A stretch of 64,000 bases of DNA from Chamaea fasciata (GCA_029207755.1 JARCOQ010000005.1:42557621-42621620); one strand, 5' to 3'; counted from the stretch's first letter, positions 1-14,756 are shown. Notes: generated by a model from the letters alone, not told the origin. Program-made: numbers and translations.

Positions 1-531
1 AAACCAACAATAAGGGCTATATTCCCAGTTGTAACAAAATCTCATACTGAGGAATGTAACATTACTTTTGACATAGAGAGGTCTGAATGTTTAACACAGA
101 ACTGTTAACACTGCAGAACCCAAACAAATTTTAAAATATACTCACGGTCACATAGATGGAGAAATGAAAAAAGGATGTAAAAGTGATTTGGGTTCCATAA
201 ACTACTCTTTCATACCAACAGCAGATGTGAGAGATGACCTGTCTGCAGTCACATGCTTTGAAATGAGGGCTACCGCTCTTGAAAATTCCCTTTATTGCAA
301 TTGTTATGAAAATTATAAGGAGATAGATTATAACCACTATATTAGATTGTAATATATAATTTCTTATGCACGTAAAAAAGATCAAGTATGTTAATAAAGT
401 AAAAAATACCATTTTTCCATTGTCAGTGTGTACTTTTTTATTCTGAAGCATATGATGGGAAAAAACATACTTTCCTTTCGGATATAATTTCTGCCTTGAA
501 TTTCTCTCTATTTCTATTTTCCTGTTCTTCC

Positions 532-828
532 CATAGAATAATAGAATGGTTTGGGTTGGAAGGGACATTATAGATCATCTGGTTCCAACCCCCTACCATG
601 GACACTACTCCTGGTTGCTCAGAGACCCATTCAACTTGGTCCTGACACTTTTCCTAGGGAAGGGCCACCCACCATTTCTCCGGGCAACTGCTCCACTGCC
701 TCACCACCCTCACAGTAAAGAATTTTTTGCTTACATCTAATCTAAATTTCTCTTCTTTCAGTTTAAAGCCATTCCCCTTTGTAATAGCACTACATGCCCT
801 TGTCAAAAGTCCCTCTCTAGCTCTTTCT
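532..828 (-). mobile_element. CR1 LINE 3' fragment (antisense)
   Basis: The fragment opens with the CR1 terminal octamer-type repeat (CATAGAATAATAGAAT) followed by GGTTTGGGTTGGAAGGGAC, the reverse complement of a CR1 3' end. Similarity continues through the 'cagtaaagaattt..cttacatctaatctaaa' section to about 828, where it stops. It is a 5'-truncated copy, moderately diverged. Confidence 0.88.
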
Positions 829-3411
829 CACTGCTTCTCTGGCTTTTCTTTTCCTGCAGGAGTTTCCACTGTCTGTACTTCATCTCTGCAATCTACTCTA
901 TCTCATCTGCTAATGAAGCAGTTAATAAAATCTTCATCATTTGGCTTAAGACAACATGCTAACGATTTCCGTTCACACTTTTGACAGTCATAGTGGCAGA
1001 TTATTTGCAGCATAACAACTCTGGATAATTTTTTATAACCCCTTCACTCAGGAGAGCTAGATCCATTTAAAAATAAAAATCAAATGTGGCAGAGAGTGTA
1101 AAGTACATATTTACAGCAAAGATGCAATGTGAAAGCAAAGTATTTGACAGCATGTCTCAAACAAGGAACCGGTCAGTAAATCCTGACTATTGTTTGGGCT
1201 TCCAACATTCAAAAGAAGAAAATTGCTTTAGAAACGTAGTTCACAGAAGAAGAGGTATCTTAGATTTTGTTAATGGACAAAACAAAAATCTGTAGGTATA
1301 TTCTGTACATCCTGCACAGCTCAGTGAAAATTCTATTTATATGCAGGTTTTGATGTTCATATTTAACAAACATATATACAACTGATTCCTAATTTTTATG
1401 CAAAATCAAATGCACAATTACAGTGATGCAGCTTTCTGCTGACTTACTGTGCTGAAACGAACAATGGGGACAGATTTTATTGACAGGTGCTGCAATTACA
1501 GTTTCATAATACAGAACATTTGCTCATCAAGTAAAGTGCTTCCCTCCAGACATCTTCATTACAAAAGAAGCAGGTCATGTGATGAGTAGTGCAGAATGAA
1601 TACTCTCTAAATACTTTCCTTCTCTATAGGTACGAAATTATGCTCTTTTAAAGTTCTCACCATTAAAAAACAAAAATGATTGTTCAATTGTTCTTTGCTT
1701 TTTAAGATCATTTTACTTAGGATATATTCTTCATATGACAAAATTATATTACCTAGATGTGAATAAATTTAATCTTATAGAATATACAAATAATTTTTTA
1801 ATGAAGAGATACCAGTCTGGTTTGGTCTTACATTGGTTAATGCTCAGAAACCTCATGGTTATTGAATTACTTTCTTTCCAATTCTTTCTTCTGGCGTGAG
1901 TCTAGCATGATGCTAGTGAAAATCCGGATTAAAACCACTGAAAACAAGTTACGCCACACATCTGTCCTCAATTTATTACTCAAAACAAAGTTGATTAGGC
2001 AAATGACCCACATTTTCAGGCACTGCACACCGTGCCTTATTCTCCAACAGCTTAAGCTTAGTAGACATCTAACATCTATATTCACAGAGGGTCTTGGCTG
2101 AGGCAAGTTCTCATATACCTAAGGTACAATAAAGTTGAGCAGAACACAGCCACAGTCATGCTTGGGAATTTTCTACGAGCGATGTAGAGGGTTTACAGTA
2201 CTTGGAGCAAGCCCAGTACCAAATAAATGAAGACTAGGTAGGGAATTGAGGCACTGTTTAGCAAGCTGTAGGTGTACTGCAGTAGAAGGGGGGGGAACAT
2301 ACTAGAGAAAAAGCCAAATGAGGGATACAGATTCATAATGCGAAGAATCTTAGCATGAGATAGGAAGAGGATGGGAATCTACCTGGAGTTCATCAAGGAG
2401 TATCTTTCCTGCAGCCACAAACAGGGTAATGGATACCATGGAAATAATGAGGAGAAGTTGAGGGCAAACTCAGCATGTGTTATGACAACACAGGCAGTGT
2501 TAATAGTACCTTTGAAGATAAACCCAAGAAGCTTGCCATTGATAGTGGAAAAAAAAGGAGGAACGGCCTGAAGGAAATAAGTAGAAGATAAAGGGTCAGA
2601 GCAGCATGTGAAGAGACAGAAGATCAAAACTACAGAAGCTGAAGCTAGAAAAAGATTTTTCATAGACTGGATTTTTATTGACCAAGAATATGGAAGAAGA
2701 ATGTACTTGTTTGTCCAGAGAACAACAAAAAAAAAATTTCTCCTATTATGAGAAGAAAAATAATGAAGATTAATGAAGATTTTAAAAGTGAACTTTGAAG
2801 GGTCTGTGAAGCATCAAGACCCAAATCAGACACCTTTGTTGAAGACCTGAATGTCTGGGGAGAGATGGTGATGTAACTTTACAGTGAGGAGAAATGGCCC
2901 AGGAAAGGCTAACATTTTGGGGAGATGAAAGAGATCATACTCTAAGGAGGATTCATGCCAAACTGAATCTAGGCTCTAGACTAAATATGTCTGATAATTT
3001 GTTATGAGACAGAAGGAAGAGAGGCAAATATCCTAAGGTATTTGTGGGATTTGTGCACTACCACTGAACAGATAGTTTACTGCACACAGAGACAGGACTA
3101 TACTCATGAATGAGGACAAAAAGGATTAAAGAACATGAAAGTCTGGCTGAGAATAAAGCATTTAGGAACAACTATTATATCACTATGTCCAAATGTGACA
3201 GAGTTTGTGGATAACATCATAATAACTTTGAGCAATAACTGTACACTTAACACTTCTGTGAAATCCTCCAGGCTACAATCTGTTCTCAGTATGAAAGGGG
3301 AGGATATTTATTAAAGACCCTATGTTCTACAGGCACAGATTCTTTGGAATGAACCCGATTCATAGTCTGAAACAATATCAGCAAAAAAAAATAAAACTTT
3401 TACTTAAAGGC

Positions 3412-4175
3412 CAACAGGATGTCCAGACAAAGGGAAAGGATGTGGATGTTGTCTACCTGGATTTCAGTAAAGCCCTTGATACTGTCTCCCACAGCATTCT
3501 CCTGGAGAAGATGGCAGCTCATGCTTTGGACAAGTACACCTTTCATGGGTAAAAATTGTCTGGATGGCCAGGCCCACAGGCTGATGGTGAATGGTGCCAG
3601 AACCAGGTGGTGATTAGTGCTCGCAGGGCTCACTATTGGGGTCAGCAGTATCAGTTTATTATCTTTATTGATGATCTGGACAAGGTGACCAAGAACAGTC
3701 AGTCACTAAGGTGGGTGGTAGAGTTGATCTGCTGGAATGTAGGAAGGCTCTGCAGAGGGACCTGGACAGGCTGGATCAGTTGACTGGGACCAATTGTCTG
3801 AGGTTCAATAAAGCCAAGTGCCAGGTTCTGCACTTGCCATAGTAACACTACCCTGTGCTACAGACTAGGGGAACAGTGGCTGCCTGGAGGAAAAGGACCT
3901 GAGGGTGCTGGTTGAGAGCTGGCTGAACATGATCCAACATGTGCCCAGGTGGACAAGAAGGCCATTGGTATCCTGGCCTCTATCAGCAATAGTGTGGCCA
4001 AGCAGGACCAGGGAAGTGATTGTCTCCCAGTACCTGGCCCCTGTGAGGCCACAGCACAAGTCCTTTGTCCAGTTCTGGGCCCCTCACTAACAGAGGAACA
4101 ACAGAGAAGGACAGTAAAGCTGGGGAGGGGTCTAGAGACTAAGTCATATGAGGAGTAGTTGAGGGATTGGGTTGA
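3412..4175 (+). pseudogene. CR1 LINE fragment with decayed reverse transcriptase
   Basis: In the plus direction it encodes a typical CR1 ORF2 segment: DVVYLDFSKALDTVSHSILL near 3440-3505, the motif shared by CR1 reverse transcriptases. Recognisable downstream parts such as FIDDLDKV and RDLDRLD-like sequence follow in shifting frames. There are internal stops and frameshifts, including a stop after KYTFHG at about 3550. Similarity ends near 4175, before the CR1 3' UTR, so both ends are missing. It is a dead copy. Confidence 0.88.
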
Positions 4176-6264
4176 ATTTTGAAGATACACATCATCAGAA
4201 TATCATTCCTTAAATCAATGTTCATATTGTATTTTAAAAAGCAGAAATGGTACAAAATTTTTATTTCAATTGGCAAGAGTTTTAGGGTCTCCTGCACCAT
4301 ATTTTTAAGTAATATCATGTTGGAGTCATTTTTATATGTACTAAGGTTATAGTTCATAGAGTATAAAAAACCTGTACTTGCTACAAAGTAGTATGATCAG
4401 TCAATATTTTCTGTAGGCTTCTCCCTTCTCATATTCACACTGTCAGCTAACAAAGTTTTGCTTTAAAAATACTTTAAACCTTATTATGCATTTTTAAAAT
4501 TTTGTTCTCAATGTCTAGTTGCCATGATGTAGAATTTCAAAAGAGAACAGTCAACTTGAAATATAGTCACACTAATTGAAACAAAGAGTTCTTATACTAA
4601 ATTGAGGGTACTAAACTTATTTTCAACTTATCCTTTTAATTCTTTTAAGTGACTTCATTGAAATTTTTTCTGCAAATATTAACATAGACAAAACAGGGAG
4701 ACAGGCTTTCCTCAAAACAGTCCCAGAACAACTCATGCAAGTCAAAACAGAGAGATTGTCTGGGGCATTGTACTTTGTGCATCTCTCTGTTATTTCTCCA
4801 AGCCAAAGTATCTTGGAACTTGCTTGGTCACTTTTGCATTTGTAGGGTGATCTGAAGGATGTGGGTCTAAGTCAGGAGAATGACCATACAGCATCCTCAT
4901 GGAGGGGTGTCTGAAGAAGCTCAGCCCAATCCCACTCTACTCAAGTTTGGCAGTAGCAGAAGAACAGTGTAACTAGCGGACAGCATGATTATTCAAGCTG
5001 CTTCCACATATTTTGTAATCTGTATTTATACAATCTTGAAGTTTAAACCAAAAGGAAAGTCAAAGCATTTGTTCTCAGAACACATAATTGACAAAAAGTT
5101 ATTACTATCCCTGCACAACACAATTTCACTAGCCTTCACAGGAATTCTGTTCTTGCATGCTTTCAACAGGTTTACATCAAAGATTAATACTCTTCCAAGG
5201 GATGAAATATTATCTGGAATAAATATGCCAATAATTCAAAATTCTGCCTAAAGGGACTAATTTGAAATGCTAAACATTTAAATAGGACTACAGAGAACCC
5301 CTAGAGATTTACACTATGTGCCAATGTATATAAAAAGGACCAAAGAAAACAAGTTAAGAACACTGTGCAGGCAGCAAATGCTAGGGGCTCCAATTTAAGT
5401 GTTTGATAGTAATAACACTGATGTTGCAACTGTTTTCCCTCAATGAAGCCACAATTTTCAGCTAGATTCAATATGCAGATGACTATATGCTTGTTCAGTG
5501 TTCAGTATATATTATTTCTTAAAAACTTTGGTGTTATATCCTGCACTACTGCAAAATAGCATAATTATTAACTTCAGTGGAGCTAAACACCAATTGACTT
5601 TGCAAGCAGATGCAGTTTTTCAGGTTAATGCAGTGGTCAATTAAGTTACAGTTAAAACTTTCTTAAACGAATTTCGTTTTTATTTGAAGCTGTGAGTCCT
5701 TCAGACTTAAACTTCTGGGCAGAGCAAGTAGAGAAACCTATAATGCGTGTAACCCACTCTCACCTGAAGACTGCAAAACCTGTTCAATTGTTATTGCTTT
5801 GATTGCGACATTGATGTCTAATATCACACTATTTTTATATACAGCACTTGTCTTTCATATACCCAAGGTAAAGACTTCTGCTTCAGTTCAGCTGTTTGTT
5901 GCCAGTCTGCTCCACGTGATTTGGTAACACAAAGATGATAATCTTTCATCTGCATGAGAAACAATCTGTTCTGAACGAATGCTTGAGTAAATAAAAATTT
6001 TTGATTACTTTTATTGAAGTTTAGAGTCAGAAAACTACTTATGTACATACACTCCATTTTGGTCAAGGTAATCTCTTCAATTAACACTGGAACTACTCTC
6101 ACTGCAAAAAAAAAGGTTTTGTTCAAGTGACAGATGTTGATGGATTTTCTTTTAATATTCCCCTAGTTCTAATACAGACTTATTAACTTTGCTTAGAAAT
6201 GTAAGCACCCTTAGACACTGACTATTTTTTAACATACAGAATAATATAAATAAAAGGTACTTAC

Positions 6265-6378
6265 CAATTTTGCAATGTCATTCACATCATCTGTGACTGG
6301 ATTCCCGCAGGATCTCTGGGCTTTGACAAGCGGATTAAGCAGGAGTAGTTGAAGACAAAAGCAAGTGATAATCCAAGT
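6265..6378 (-). CDS. KITLG: KITLG exon 2 (signal peptide core and mature N-terminus)
   Basis: This 114-bp exon encodes 38 residues from TWIITC to DIAKL and is phase 0 at both ends. The acceptor is ...AAACAG (CAG at plus 6379-6381, complement) after a pyrimidine-rich stretch at about 6382-6400. The donor is GTAAGT at 6259-6264 after ...AAATTG. Joined to exon 1, it gives a signal peptide of about 25 residues with the hydrophobic core [10 protein letters not shown] and cleavage expected after VKA. The mature protein then starts QRSC, putting the first cysteine at mature position 4, the position of the conserved Cys4 that pairs with Cys89 in KIT ligands (family knowledge). The next codon should be Val from exon 3. 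I searched 1-6264 by eye for exon 3 and did not find it, so intron 2 probably runs beyond the window. An ORF extending through both splice sites is readthrough. Confidence 0.95.
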
Positions 6379-9300
6379 CTGTTTAGTAAAAAAGAAAAAA
6401 GAAACAAGAAACCCCAAGTAAGCAATCGTCAAATATGAAGTAACAATAGATTGTAGTAATGTTTTTCATATGTGAAGTGTAGACGCAACAATACTCTTTA
6501 TACTCTTGTAGCATTACAGTATCATCTTCATGGCAGGAATTCACAAACATGCACTTAATTAATCTTTTCTGGAAGCAAATATCTTCAGAGTATTAATGGA
6601 AAACCTAATATTGAGCCATCAGGTTACTTGCACAGGGTCATGCTTATCTGGGTTTTTGCAAAATTTAGAGATACCAAAGAAGAGAAAGATACAAACTTTG
6701 CAATATTCTTTATCATCAAAATACAGTTGATTAATACTTGTCATTCACCTGATAGATCTGTGGCTCTAATGTGATAAACGAAAAGGAACAAAATTATACC
6801 AGACGACATGAAGACAAAAGGAGAAAGTTCATAATCACAGCCATTTCATTTGAGTACTTAAACTGCAAGCAAACCCACAACTGGACTCTGCCCAGATACT
6901 GACATCTCAAACAGCAATACAGTACGTCTTCTCCAAGTGACGTGCTCTGGCCTCTCAGAAGTGCCAGCTTGGCTTTGGCACTACATTCCCCTCCTAAATC
7001 CTATTGGAAACAGCAATGCAATTTACTGACACAGACTTCTAAGACTCACACAGAAAAGCACCAGATAACTAGCTGTGATGCACCTGGGTGTCTCCTTGGC
7101 TACACTGCCTGAACTTCCTCGCCTTCTGTTGTTCCTTGTGCTTCATTGGTTTCCCACAGAGCCCTGTGCCAAGTTTAAGCTGCAGATCTTAATTTCCAGA
7201 ATGTTAAAGCATTTAAGCTATGGATAATCAAAAGTTGCCTCGGGTTGTGAAGCTTCTTGTGCCAGCTGACTGAAGCTGTCAGCAAAAGCCGATGATGGTG
7301 TACATTTACAGCAAGTATGGAATTTGCCTGTGCAGGACTGAGATCAGAAATTGCTTTTGCACAAACTAAGATACAGCTCAGCTCCGTCTGTTCTGTGTGA
7401 CAGGTAGAGAACTCCAGCCTCCACCCTTGCCTTCATATGCTCTCCAACCTTTCAATTTAAGACCAAAGCAAATGAAACAACAGTGACACAATCCTCTAGG
7501 AAAACAAGAGAAAAAACACTGATTAAAAAGATGAAGTATCATTATAGTAATCTAGATGGCCTAAGAAAGAATGATAATAAAGATTGCTCAGGAGCTTCAT
7601 AAACTTGACAGAACAGTGCCAGGCACTTTACCTAAAAGAGCTGTTAAATGACAAGAGTAATCTCTTTCATGTATCTTTCATCTCTTAAATCCTGTATCTA
7701 TCCTACAAGTAAAACCAGTTGTTTGCTTTCTTAGAATATAGTTTCCTGACACATTAAGGTAACACCAGTGTGGGCTGCTGGTAGAAAAGACAGTCTAGCC
7801 TCCTTTCTGTACCTCTTGCACTGGCACTGATGGTTTAGTCAGTTGTACCAGGCAGACAACTTCCATTTTTGTTTTCATGTAGTATTTTTCAGCTCTCTGA
7901 TCCAAGTAACTGACACAGCTGAAATGCTCTGTCAAAGATGAGACAAGCCAGGACTGCTGATTTCAATGGAGCCTGCACTTGCCTTTCCCTAAACTGTACC
8001 CTCAGACACCACAGGGAAAGGAATCAAAAGTATGAGCAAAGTGCATTTGCAACATGCAACTGGTCTTTTGAAAATGTTTCTTGCTTCAAGAAAACTAGCA
8101 CTTAGAAATACTTTTATTTTAATAGTTGAACAAATAATTACTGAACGTAATTACCAATGTGAAGGATTAAGAATAATTAATAGCTCATCTTACAAAGCCT
8201 CTGTATTTTAAGCTATACAAAGCTTTGCAGTTATATATATAAGAACAACTTGAGCTCTGGGTAAATGCAAGGATTTAGTTTCAGAAAGGACCTTCGAGAG
8301 CTCCTTGCAGTGTAATAGAGCTCAAAGCTGTTTAAGAACTGGTTTTAGGTGATCAAGAGATATGTTTCCCTTTCCTACATAAGCTTCAGAATCACAGAGG
8401 AAACAAAAGGTGACCTCAAGTTAACAGGCTACCTCCTCATACACAATTTTTGGAAATAAATTGCCGTAAAAAAGGCAGGAAGTTAATGACAACTAGCTCC
8501 AAAATGAAATAACTATACATCTTTCAAGAATGAAAACTGAGTAGTTCACCCTTTGGAGTAAACCAGTGCATGAGCAGCTACACCGGCAGGGACTTTTCCC
8601 CGACGTGTTTTTTGGAGGTGGAGTTCACACCAGGAACTGACAATTTCTTTATTGGATTCCTCAGTATTGATTACTATGTGAAGAGGGAATTTGTTCACTG
8701 AACTGTGTCACGGTCATAGGATGATGTAAAAAATAATAGTCTAATAACCAAAAAAGTAACAAAATTCTTTAACTAGAAATATTTTTTCAGCAGATTGACT
8801 AAGTAACATTAATAAACACAGTAGCACACTCCAAATAAAACCAGAACTTTGATGCACCTTGTCAGTTTTTGGTACTTCTGAATATAAAGACAGTTCATAC
8901 ATGAAGGTTATAATCACTATACATTTTATAATTATATAAATAAATTTTTTTCTCCTCTGTAAATAATGGGATTTAAAACCATAATAACTTTATAACTGCT
9001 ATTAAAACCAAATGATTTGAAAATTCTGAGATTTTTCTTGCTTATTCTCCCTGTGTCATCCAACAGGAACTGAAAATTTTCAAAATACTGCTAGTTTCAA
9101 CATGTCTATTATACAAAATCTTTTAATTATTTGCACTTACAAAATATTTATATTACGCATGCCTTCAAGCACATTATATGCAAAGACTATGCAGATCAAA
9201 GAGTTGAGCTATTTTTGTGTTATTTACTAATGACCAAACCTGCTATTTGAGCAAAACTTGATTAGACTGAATTAAATCAAGGACAGAACAAAAGGGAGCC

Positions 9301-10513
9301 CTAAACAATAGCTTTATGAATAGAGATGCCCATTTTATACTTTACTAAGCATAAATAAAAGTTACCTACACAGCATTCATAACAGATTTCCATATTTAAT
9401 TACCCCTAAGTTAACATGGGATTTTTCAAAGCTGTCCTCAGAATTTAGTCACACATCATCTATTAGCATTAAATTGAAGATATATAGCAGACAGGAGGCA
9501 GACCTATACACCAAAACGCTTCTTCCTATTTTTGGCTTGAAACTATTCGGTTGTCTTTAGATTCTGAAATCTCATAAATACTGAATATTTAAACTTGTGC
9601 AAGGGGGAAAAAATAATGATGAGACTTAAAAGGATAATTAAAACTAAAGATTTCAAGTATACACATTTGTTTATTCTGCAAATGATTTGCACAATTTCTT
9701 GTAAGCCACAATCTAGAATTTCAGTAAACAGCATTTTAGAAGATTAGCTAGTGATCCAATGTGTTGAGGACCACCCTTTCAGGTGTAAATCAACAACCTT
9801 TTCATTTACGTTCTTTATTTACAATCTGAAGTGTTGACAAAGGCTGCTGAGTGAGTGGTTTAGCATCTCTTTCACAGTATGCTAGGAAAGATGCTCAATC
9901 ATGTTAATGTTCAGCTAATTCCTTAAGTGGAAAGCAGCAAGGGGAATACCACATTGTTAAACAAACCAAACTTTGGAAAGTCTGGACATTTCCAAATATC
10001 TAGTTGTCCTGATAACACTTCTAATCACAAGCAGGGAGAGTAATTAAAAAAAGGCAAATAACAAACCACAAAAAAAAAATCAAGCACAGGGAGAGGTAGT
10101 AACTCCACAGATGAATGGGTTCTCCATTTTAAAACTTCTTGTTTTCAAATCATATTAGCCATGGAATTTTTCAGCCCAGTTTCCAGAGCAAATCATCTGA
10201 TTAACCACAACCAAGCCACAGCTGAAGTAGGTTAGCTGACAATGTGGAAGAATATTCACCCTGGGCCAGACTTCCCAAATTTATTTTTCACTCCTTTTAA
10301 TGTGGGAGTAGGAACATCTTTCAATATTGGCCCCTCAGAGAGTGTTTACATGCTGCTTGGCTGAGACACAGCTTGTGAACTTCTGTCACAGACAACACTA
10401 GTTGGTCAGTCATGGACAGCTAACTTAATGTTCACATTTATGCCCCAAAAAAGCCTTTTGTAAGAAGATTCGGAGAAAACGTAAATAGCAAGAAAATATT
10501 TCTCAGCTTTTTC

Positions 10514-10533
10514 TTTTTTTTTTTTTTTTTTTT
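10514..10533. repeat. Poly(T) run
   Basis: Twenty consecutive T residues in KITLG intron 1. No retroposed gene is evident beside it. Confidence 0.9.
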
Positions 10534-11210
10534 AACCACAAAGCATCCAGATGCATAGAAGCACAGTAATTCTTTCCTATGTCTATTTAGTTATTTTGCT
10601 GTGATAGAGATTAAATAATTAAAGTCATGGAAGAACTGTCTTAAACAAATTAAGAAATTAACTGCCAGCATAGAAAAATCTTTAAATGAAAGAAGAGCAT
10701 TTACACAGCATGTAATCCAATAACCATTTTCATAGTATTCAGTGATACATTCCAACCCGCAAATGGCAGTGCTAGCTTTAATAGCCCACATGGCCATGCC
10801 TAAATACTGCTTAAGTGCTAAATATTGCTCAAGCCCCCAAAAAAGTGAGTTAAGTGTGGAAAAAGAAGTCACCTACTCACCACCACCTAGTTCTGGAAAC
10901 AATGAAGTACTTGGCAAGCACATTTGGAACTGGCAGTGTCCCCTGCACACTCTCCAGTACCCAGAAAATAACTTCAGAGTCGCTGAAGGAAGCACTGCGC
11001 TAACTCTGAATAATGCATATTTAAGTATTAAGTCTATTGTACACCCCCTGTCCATGAAAACTGGCACTAGTCTCACCTAATACAACAGCCTATCTACTGG
11101 GGTGTTCTCTAAGTGACAGACCGGAGTTACATCTCCTATAACCAAGGTTAATTCCAACACATGGGAGTTGAGCTGTGATCCTCTGATATATCTACCTTGT
11201 AATTATAGTG

Positions 11211-11337
11211 GAATCATAGAATCATTTAGGTTGGAAAAGACCTCTAAGATCATCAAGTCCAACCATAAACCCAGCAGTGCCAAATTCACCAGAAGAGACC
11301 ATGCCCCTAAGTGCCACATCTACACATCTACCCCTGG
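11211..11337 (-). mobile_element. CR1 LINE 3' fragment (antisense, short)
   Basis: GAATCATAGAATCATTTAGG at the start, followed by the TTGGAAAAGACCT block, is the reverse complement of a common avian CR1 3' end. The match fades after the 'ccacatctacac' block. About 127 bp. Confidence 0.87.
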
Positions 11338-14300
11338 AGCAGATTTCCTGCCTGTTATGGCTTCCTGGCTAAAAGGGGCAAACGAGGGGTACGTCGGTAC
11401 TCCTGACCCTTATTTTTCACAATATTTATGCATTTTACATCGTCAAGGCAACATGTAGAAAAACAGACGTGTTCCCTGAACAGGCATCAGAATGTCTGTG
11501 CGTATCCTTGTCTCACACATGCTCTTCCACCTGGGCACCCTAACTTCTGAAAAGCTCCCCAGTCAACATGTGAGTTTTTTTTGAACAACCTTTTGGCAGT
11601 CCAATGAACAAAATGCTCAGTAAGTCACTCTGCAGGGGTGAGACACCTAAAAATCTCTTAATCACACCCTCCATGCTTTGTAATGATTACAAAATCCAGA
11701 AACATATTTTTTTAGTGACTGATACCACTATTTATTTTTTTAAACAATGATGTGTAGTAAAGAGTATGATGATAAAAGGAAGCAACAGAGAGTATCAGAG
11801 TAATTTTTCTGTGTTTTGATTTAAACACAGACTACAGAAATACTAGTCACTCTTTTTCAGAGTAAGTTCTAGAATGTTTTGGACACAAAATATTTAAACA
11901 TATATTTGGTTATTTACAAAACACAGTGTAATTTATACTCAGTTCTGCATAAAATATCTAAAATAAATAATATGAGGGTACTCAAGGGGCTAAGGGGAAG
12001 GAAATTAACAAGTTTGTGCTACAGATATAACGAGGGAGAGGTGCCATTGCTACCTACATTCAAATGAGTTCAACAGACAACTTGCTTTCACAGCTGTTTG
12101 GTCTTTTTGTGACAATACTCTATTTGCCCTTCTGTGACTTTCTCAACCCTAGAACCTCTTCCCCCACACCTCTGCAGTCACTTCTGTATCCACAGGCGAC
12201 TCCTAGAATGACAAGAATGGGAGTTTTCATCTAACTGTTCATTTGGTGGCAGAATGTTAAAGTGGCACTCCACCAGCCATATGTGCAAAAGCAAAGCCAA
12301 TTGCTGTATTCAGATGCTTATAGGCCAGTTCCCTTCTAAGGTACACTCTTAATGAACTGGAAATAATTCTATTCAGGTCAATGGATAAAAGGTAGTCTCA
12401 AATCTGTTAAGTGCTAATGCAGAACTACTTTTTCTCCAGTATTTTTCATTTTCAGCTGGAAGGAGAAACCATTCTCTAGTTCTGCCAAGTTATGCACATC
12501 TATTTCCTGAATCAGACAAATTTAAGATATGTAGTCTTTACAGTGCTGAGAAAATGATGAGTCACACCATTCTTTCCCACCATTTAGACCTTGGGAAAAC
12601 CGGGAAGCTGCTTAAGACTACATGCCAACTTCATTTCATATGACCTCAGGCAAGTGCTATTATCCTCTACCCCTCGCAGCTCTTCTTGACAGATGCAGCT
12701 GGCTGCTCCAGCCAATGTGCTACTGTTGCACTTGGTAAGGAGCACTCAAACTCCTGCTGAGTTTGGTTTGTGTGTTTCAGCTGAAACCAAGATGAATGTG
12801 ATAAGCAAGAAGTGTAAATCGATACAGAGTTTGCCCTGCAAATCAATGGAATTCAGGTGTTTTGCAATTGCATTCAGTAAACTACAAAAAAAGTCTTTTA
12901 AATGCGTAAATTAACATATTGATTTTGAATCTCTATAAAGATGCCATTGCAAAATATTTGGCTGTCCTAAAAATATAAACTCTGGTTCTTTAAAAATGTT
13001 ATCTGATCCATAATAAATTTTGTCCATTCTTTAATCTCACTTGACAATCAGGGATTCAGGCAGTTTCCATGCATCCTAAACTTGTCCTGGAAGACAGCCA
13101 GTTTGTTTAGTTCCCAGGTACTGGGAAGTGAAGTTACCAAGGGAAAGGTAATTATACATGAATGTTGCCTCTGGAAGTTGTGTTAAAAGCCCCTGAATAA
13201 ATATTTACTGATAATAATCCATCAGGTGGCATTCTAGTTCTGTGAAAGAGCCAGGAGATTTAAAAGACAAAAGTGTTTCAGTTTCAGAGAGGACAAAAAT
13301 TTTAAAAACTTCTATATTTTGAAAGAAATCTTCCTATTAAATCAAAACCAGAGATTATAAGCATCTCCAGAGGTCCTGCACTTAGCAGTCTTTTTAGGAC
13401 ATGTGTACTGGCAAGAGAGATTTTCTTTTCCACTTCTTGTAAAATTCGATAGTGAACATCCAGGATCAATACTGAAATTTTTCATCTTTCTATCTACAGA
13501 GTGATAAAGACCAATATTTTCTTGTTCTGTAACAAAGGCGCTGAATCCAAATATATGCGCAATCAAAACAGAAATAAGCAGAAGACCAGACTTCAGTTGA
13601 CTCAACAAAACCTCCCACAAACTTCAAAGAGGAAGTTGCCTTTTTTTTTTTTCCCTGCTGGGAACTTATGGAAGAGTTTTCTAGCACAGATCCAAAGGCG
13701 TTTTTAAGTAATTTAAAGGGGAAGGCAACATAACATACAAGATTATCTTTGTAGGGAGGACAAGCTCCTCACACTGTATGGAGGTGGATGATCTGACTTC
13801 CTCAGGGAATGAAGACATTCTCTTAGACAAAATACTTAGTTAAAGATTTTTTTCTAAAGATCTGTTTCAGAAGCCTTGCTTGTTTGCCAAGTTCATAAAA
13901 AAAAAAAAGTCCACTATATGGAATTTTCTTTTGAATTTTAATGAAAAAATATATCAAGCAATCTTCTTTAATCTTGGACTTTCAAGCACCAGTAAATGAA
14001 AGGAAATAAGACTTGTTAGAGAAGTTCTGTACTGGATCCTTAATTCTAACCATCTGCTACAAATTATATGGTGTTTGGGTTGGAAGAACTCTGGCAAAAT
14101 AAATTAAAATAAATAAAATCATCTAGAAAAGTGAAAACAACAGCGATTTTGATACTTGGTATATACTAGAAGCCACGTACATGATGAAAATGTCCTCCCT
14201 TGTACACCATTCTTAGTATAAAACAAAACATGTTTAAGTGGATTCTTATTCTTTCATGCACAGAAACTTTGTTAGAAAATAAACTGCATTATAAATCTGA

Positions 14301-14700
14301 AAATTTTCAGTTCATGTTCAAGCCTGTGGAAAGCAAACATCAGAAAAAAAATCCTTATACAAAATGAAAAGTTTAGGTGCTTTTTTTTTTGCCTTTTTTT
14401 TTTCTTTTCAATCCTTTTATACTTCTTTTGTATAAGCGGGGAATAATTTTTGAAATATAAGTCACAGAATCACTAACTTAGTTTTAAACCAAAGGCATGT
14501 TCTCAGAAATACACTGTTCTGTTTCTGGACTCCGAATTTTTTTGATAACATCCCTGACAGGCATTGTATCTTTACTGGGATATAAATCCAGAACTAACTT
14601 ACCTGACTTGTTCGATATGAGACCTTGTTACAAAAGGGTAATTGCTGAACACAGACTGAAACTAGATGCCAGTATAGTCAAGACTGTGTTTCATGCACCT

Positions 14701-14756
14701 ACCTTAACTGTATTACATTTTTAGAATTACCTTAACTGTATTACATTTTTAGAATT
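14701..14756. repeat. Perfect tandem duplication, 28 bp x 2
   Basis: A 28-bp unit beginning ACCTTAACTGTATTAC is repeated head to tail without a mismatch, in KITLG intron 1. Confidence 0.95.

Larger units (their letters stand above)
1..6264 (-). other. KITLG: KITLG intron 2 (partial)
   Basis: This intron sequence follows the exon 2 donor and runs off the low end of the window. It contains a CR1 3' fragment (532-828, antisense) and a CR1 reverse transcriptase fragment (3412-4175, sense). No further KITLG exon is visible. The stretches 829-3411 and 4176-6264 are AT-rich with only short chance frames. Confidence 0.85.

Noticed and set aside
1867..2663. Hydrophobic minus-strand frames (1867-2106 and 2379-2663) that could suggest a decayed membrane protein
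   Set aside because: No recognisable family, stops between the frames, and pyrimidine-rich DNA gives hydrophobic translations by chance.
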